From: Mucilaginibacter psychrotolerans
GTDB lineage: Bacteria > Bacteroidota > Bacteroidia > Sphingobacteriales > Sphingobacteriaceae
Assembly (NCBI RefSeq): GCF_004519315.1
Contig: NZ_SOZE01000001.1
Location: forward strand, 1 to 64,000
DNA: 64,000 bases
Direction: 5' to 3'
Shown here: positions 61,430 to 64,000 of the stretch, in pieces
Layout of the letters: each line of letters begins with the position of its first letter
Numbering within the stretch: the first letter of the stretch is position 1
The notes under the pieces: model-generated
Database searches by the model: none
The model's input: only the letters and a program-made list of their open reading frames with translations
What the model was told of the DNA's origin: nothing
Position numbers and translations under genes: made by a program

Positions 61430-62206
61430 ATGACAAAACCCACCAAACCCACTATACTGGTTGTAAACGACGATGGCGTAACCGCCCCGGGCATCAAAAG
61501 CCTGATGCATGTGATGAAAGAGCTGGGCCGCGTAGTGGTGGTAGCGCCGGATAGTCCGCAATCGGGCATGGGGCATGCGATCACTATTGGCAAGCCGCTC
61601 CGTTTAGATAAGGTTGACCTTTACGAGGGCATCGAAATATATAGCTGCAGCGGCACGCCGGTTGATTGCGTGAAGCTGGCCGTTACCAAAGTATTCAAGG
61701 GGCAGAAACCCGACCTTTGCGTGTCGGGTATCAACCACGGGTTGAATAATTCTATTAATGTGCTATACTCCGGCACCATGTCGGCAGCGGTGGAGGGGGC
61801 AATAGAAAGTATCCCGTCTATCGGTTTCTCGCTGGATGACTACGCTTTGCAGGCTAATTTTAGCCATTGCGAAAAATTCATCAAAGAGATTGCCATGCAG
61901 GTATTACAGAATGGCTTGCCGGTTGGCACGCTGCTCAACGTAAACTTCCCCAATACGAACGATATCAAAGGCATCAAGATATGCCGCCAGGCCAATGCCA
62001 AATGGGCCGAGGAATTCGACCAGCGGCTGGACCCCTACAAACGCCCTTATTACTGGCTTACCGGCGTTTTCCATAATAACGATCACGGAGAGGACACCGA
62101 CGTTTGGGCACTGGAGCATAACTATGCCTCGGTAGTGCCCGTACAGTTTGATATGACGGCGCACCACGCCATACCTGTTTTAAACACCTGGAATTTTAAT
62201 GTTTGA
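61430..62206 (+). CDS. surE: 5'/3'-nucleotidase SurE
   Basis: A 258-residue SurE. The ATG at 61430 is preferred to a TTG three codons earlier. Metal-site residues are D in ILVVNDDGVTAPGI (about 8-21), S/N in APDSPQSGMGHAIT and SGINHGLNNSINVLYSGTMSAAVEG. It removes phosphate from nucleoside monophosphates in the cytoplasm. It overlaps the next gene by 8 bases and heads the line toward lpxB. Confidence 0.95.
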   Translation: MTKPTKPTILVVNDDGVTAPGIKSLMHVMKELGRVVVVAPDSPQSGMGHAITIGKPLRLDKVDLYEGIEIYSCSGTPVDCVKLAVTKVFKGQKPDLCVSGINHGLNNSINVLYSGTMSAAVEGAIESIPSIGFSLDDYALQANFSHCEKFIKEIAMQVLQNGLPVGTLLNVNFPNTNDIKGIKICRQANAKWAEEFDQRLDPYKRPYYWLTGVFHNNDHGEDTDVWALEHNYASVVPVQFDMTAHHAIPVLNTWNFNV

Positions 62207-62465
62207 AAAGAATAGCATAGGCACCGGCCTTGTGCTGGGCGGTATATTACCTGCAATAAGCTGGGTAGTTTTTGAGTATATACTGCACAACGATGCCTTT
62301 ATTATGGATAAACCTGCGGTACCTTACCTTATCGCCGTAGGCCTGAATTTAGTGCTCCTGCGTTATTGCCTCAAGAATCAACTGGAAGATACAGGTAAAG
62401 GCGTAATGATGTTTACCTTTGCGTTTATGCTGGTGGTTTTTTTGTTTAAGATACACATCCGATGA
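62199..62465 (+). CDS. small membrane protein after surE
   Basis: An 88-residue protein with three likely membrane helices (about 8-28, 40-57 and 68-86). The start overlaps the surE stop by 8 bases, implying translational coupling. Similar short stationary-phase-survival-like membrane proteins occur between surE and lpxB in related genomes, to my recollection. Function unknown. Confidence 0.7.
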   Translation: MFEKNSIGTGLVLGGILPAISWVVFEYILHNDAFIMDKPAVPYLIAVGLNLVLLRYCLKNQLEDTGKGVMMFTFAFMLVVFLFKIHIR

Positions 62466-62466
62466 T

Positions 62467-62934
62467 TTAATCAGGAATGTAACCTTCGGTAAATTTTAAA
62501 AGCAGTTCACGAATTTCGGGTTCAGAAAAACCATCACTTGCATTTAAACATACTATCTTATCAATTTCAATAGGGTCGTTGCAGGCAGCATAGATTGCAA
62601 ACCACAACCCTTCTTGTATAGTGTTGTGCCATGTGGTTATGATATCGAAAGGCGGTAAATAATTATACTCGTAATCGATGTCGACTTCTCTATAGACAAT
62701 ATCTTCATCCACAATGTCGTGCATCAATTCACTTTGCTCACCTGTTGCACAAACATAACAAGCATTTCGACCGATCAACTTATTAGAAATCTCGAATAAC
62801 TTCGTTTTAGGTTGATTGTCTACTAATACGAAAGCCAGCCAGTTCTCCGTTGGAAAGTTTGTACTCCATGGAGTTTCTGTGTCGTAGCGTTGGTAAAAAA
62901 CTTTACGGTTATTAACTGTTGCTAAATCAATCAT
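62467..62934 (-). CDS. DUF7684-like protein, inserted against the operon direction
   Basis: A 155-residue soluble, acidic protein. The central block YLPPFDIITTWHNTIQEGLW (about 92-111) and the end EPEIRELLLKFTEGYIPD resemble a small uncharacterised family I associate with DUF7684; the name is uncertain. It is AT-rich and lies on the minus strand between the surE pair and lpxB, which otherwise would be one operon. Confidence 0.5.
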   Translation of the reverse strand: MIDLATVNNRKVFYQRYDTETPWSTNFPTENWLAFVLVDNQPKTKLFEISNKLIGRNACYVCATGEQSELMHDIVDEDIVYREVDIDYEYNYLPPFDIITTWHNTIQEGLWFAIYAACNDPIEIDKIVCLNASDGFSEPEIRELLLKFTEGYIPD

Positions 62935-62997
62935 CGTGAAAACTAAATTAGCTATTCAATCGTCGACAAACAATAAATTACTTATTATCATTGTAGC

Positions 62998-64000
62998 ATG
63001 AAATATTACCTGGTTGCGGGCGAAGCCTCGGGCGATTTGCATGGCGCAAACTTGATGAAGGCATTGAAGCAGGAAGACCCCAAGGCGGAGTTTCGTTATT
63101 TTGGCGGCGATTTGATGCAGGCCGAGGGTGGCACCCTGGTAAAACACTACGAGGATATGGCCTTTATGGGCTTTGTAGAGGTAGTGGCCAACCTGCGCAC
63201 CATCCTCAAAAACATGAGCCTTTGCAAAAAGGACATCCTCGCCAATCAGCCGGATGTGTTGGTACTGATAGATTTCCCCGGCTTTAACCTCAAGATTGCC
63301 GAGTTCGCCAGGAAGAAAGGCCTGCTGGTTTGCTACTATATCTCCCCAAAAGTTTGGGCCTGGAACCAGAAACGCGTCCTCAGGATAAAAAAATCTGTAG
63401 ATCACCTGTTTTGTATCCTTCCCTTCGAGGTGGAGTTTTACAAAACCTGGGGCATGGATATCGATTACGTGGGTAACCCGCTGCTGGATGCTGTGGCCGC
63501 TTTTACGCCCAATCCCGATTTCCTGAAAAATAATATGCTGCTTTCGGGCAAAAAGATCATCGCCTTGCTGCCCGGCAGCCGCAAGCAAGAGATTAGCCGC
63601 CTGCTGCCCGATATGGCCAAAGTTGCCGGGCGCTTCACCAACTTCCAATTCGTAATTGCGGGCGCACCCACATTCGATGCGCAGTATTATGCACCTTATA
63701 TCGGCGGCATACACATCCCCGTGGTGTTCAACGCTACTTACGATTTGCTGGCCAATGCCGAAGCGGCCATCGTAGCCTCGGGCACCGCCACTTTAGAAAC
63801 CGCCCTGCTCAACGTACCGCAGGTGGTGGTTTATAAAGGCAACGCACTAACCATCGGCATTGCCAAAATGCTGGTAAAGATCAAGTTTATATCGCTGGTG
63901 AATTTGATTATGGATAGGGCAGTGGTGAAAGAACTGATACAGCAGGACTGCGATTACCACAACATCTCCAACGAACTGGATAAGCTGGTTGGGCTTGATG
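62998..64000 (+). CDS. lpxB: lipid-A-disaccharide synthase, cut by the window end
   Basis: The first 334 codons of LpxB (usual length ~370), running off the right edge. It joins UDP-diacylglucosamine and lipid X to make the lipid A disaccharide at the inner membrane. Landmarks: YYLVAGEASGDLHGANLMKAL (the 2-22 region), LIDFPGFNLKIAEFARKKGL, YYISPKVWAWNQKRVLRIKK, VDHLFCILPFEVEFY, and LLPGSRKQEISRLLP. The ATG at 62998 is the family start. It fixes the organism as a lipid A maker. Confidence 0.95.
   Translation, partial: MKYYLVAGEASGDLHGANLMKALKQEDPKAEFRYFGGDLMQAEGGTLVKHYEDMAFMGFVEVVANLRTILKNMSLCKKDILANQPDVLVLIDFPGFNLKIAEFARKKGLLVCYYISPKVWAWNQKRVLRIKKSVDHLFCILPFEVEFYKTWGMDIDYVGNPLLDAVAAFTPNPDFLKNNMLLSGKKIIALLPGSRKQEISRLLPDMAKVAGRFTNFQFVIAGAPTFDAQYYAPYIGGIHIPVVFNATYDLLANAEAAIVASGTATLETALLNVPQVVVYKGNALTIGIAKMLVKIKFISLVNLIMDRAVVKELIQQDCDYHNISNELDKLVGLD

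Overview
The window is a piece of chromosome from a Bacteroidota bacterium. It is most likely a member of the Sphingobacteriaceae close to Mucilaginibacter or Pedobacter, but that placement is inferred from gene content only. The pointers are TAnnTTTG-type -7 elements, few Shine-Dalgarno sites, a large beta-barrel receptor with an N-terminal carboxypeptidase-regulatory-like domain, LytS/LytTR signalling, many secreted glycosidases (GH125, GH76, GH35, GH2), the bacillithiol enzyme BshC, and the L28-L33-DUF4295 cluster. No rRNA, tRNA, CRISPR array or complete transposase gene was seen.

Layout. 0.3-3 kb: a secreted alpha-mannan pair (GH125 exo-mannosidase, GH76 endo-mannanase); the GH76 gene carries an in-frame palindromic repeat. 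3-10 kb: a HigBA toxin-antitoxin pair, an LTA-synthase-like sulfatase, rhodanese, LysR, GNATs and a class V aminotransferase. 10-21 kb: a MocR regulator, an NHL-repeat lipoprotein, a TlpA thioredoxin, a GxxExxY gene between inverted repeats, topoisomerase IV subunit A followed by a GH35 beta-galactosidase, a TPR protein and a DUF4143 ATPase. 21-26 kb: an aldose epimerase-like protein, a YncE/phosphoesterase fusion and an e(P4)-type acid phosphatase. 26-32.7 kb is accessory and repeat-rich: an internally deleted aldo/keto reductase remnant, an outer-membrane barrel, a lipoprotein, an alpha/beta hydrolase with a decayed copy of its 5' end 2.6 kb upstream, and a two-gene cassette with a nuclease-like protein. 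32.7-44.3 kb: a LytS/LytR pair divergent from the beta-barrel receptor, a cupin/HxlR pair with twin operators, GH2 beta-galactosidase, an Ldh-family dehydrogenase and a P1-family peptidase.

The most unusual region is 44.2-48.0 kb, between the converging genes for the P1 peptidase and BshC. It holds AT-rich accessory genes, including an Apea/HEPN-like protein with an R-x4-H motif. Diverged second copies of the 3' ends of both flanking genes lie inside it, in the same order and orientation. One complete junction allele appears nested within another, which suggests repeated cargo exchange at a convergent-gene hotspot.

47.9-55.4 kb is housekeeping: bshC, rimO, ftsY, DUF4295, rpmG, rpmB, acs. 55.5-57.5 kb has two small toxin-antitoxin pairs around an alpha/beta hydrolase gene broken by an amber codon; the second toxin, YoeB-like, is frameshifted just before its catalytic C-terminus. 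The right end carries a VOC protein, CsbD, an esterase-like protein, an acyltransferase, Uma2, and surE followed by lpxB, which runs off the window. Several families of palindromic intergenic repeats are scattered throughout.
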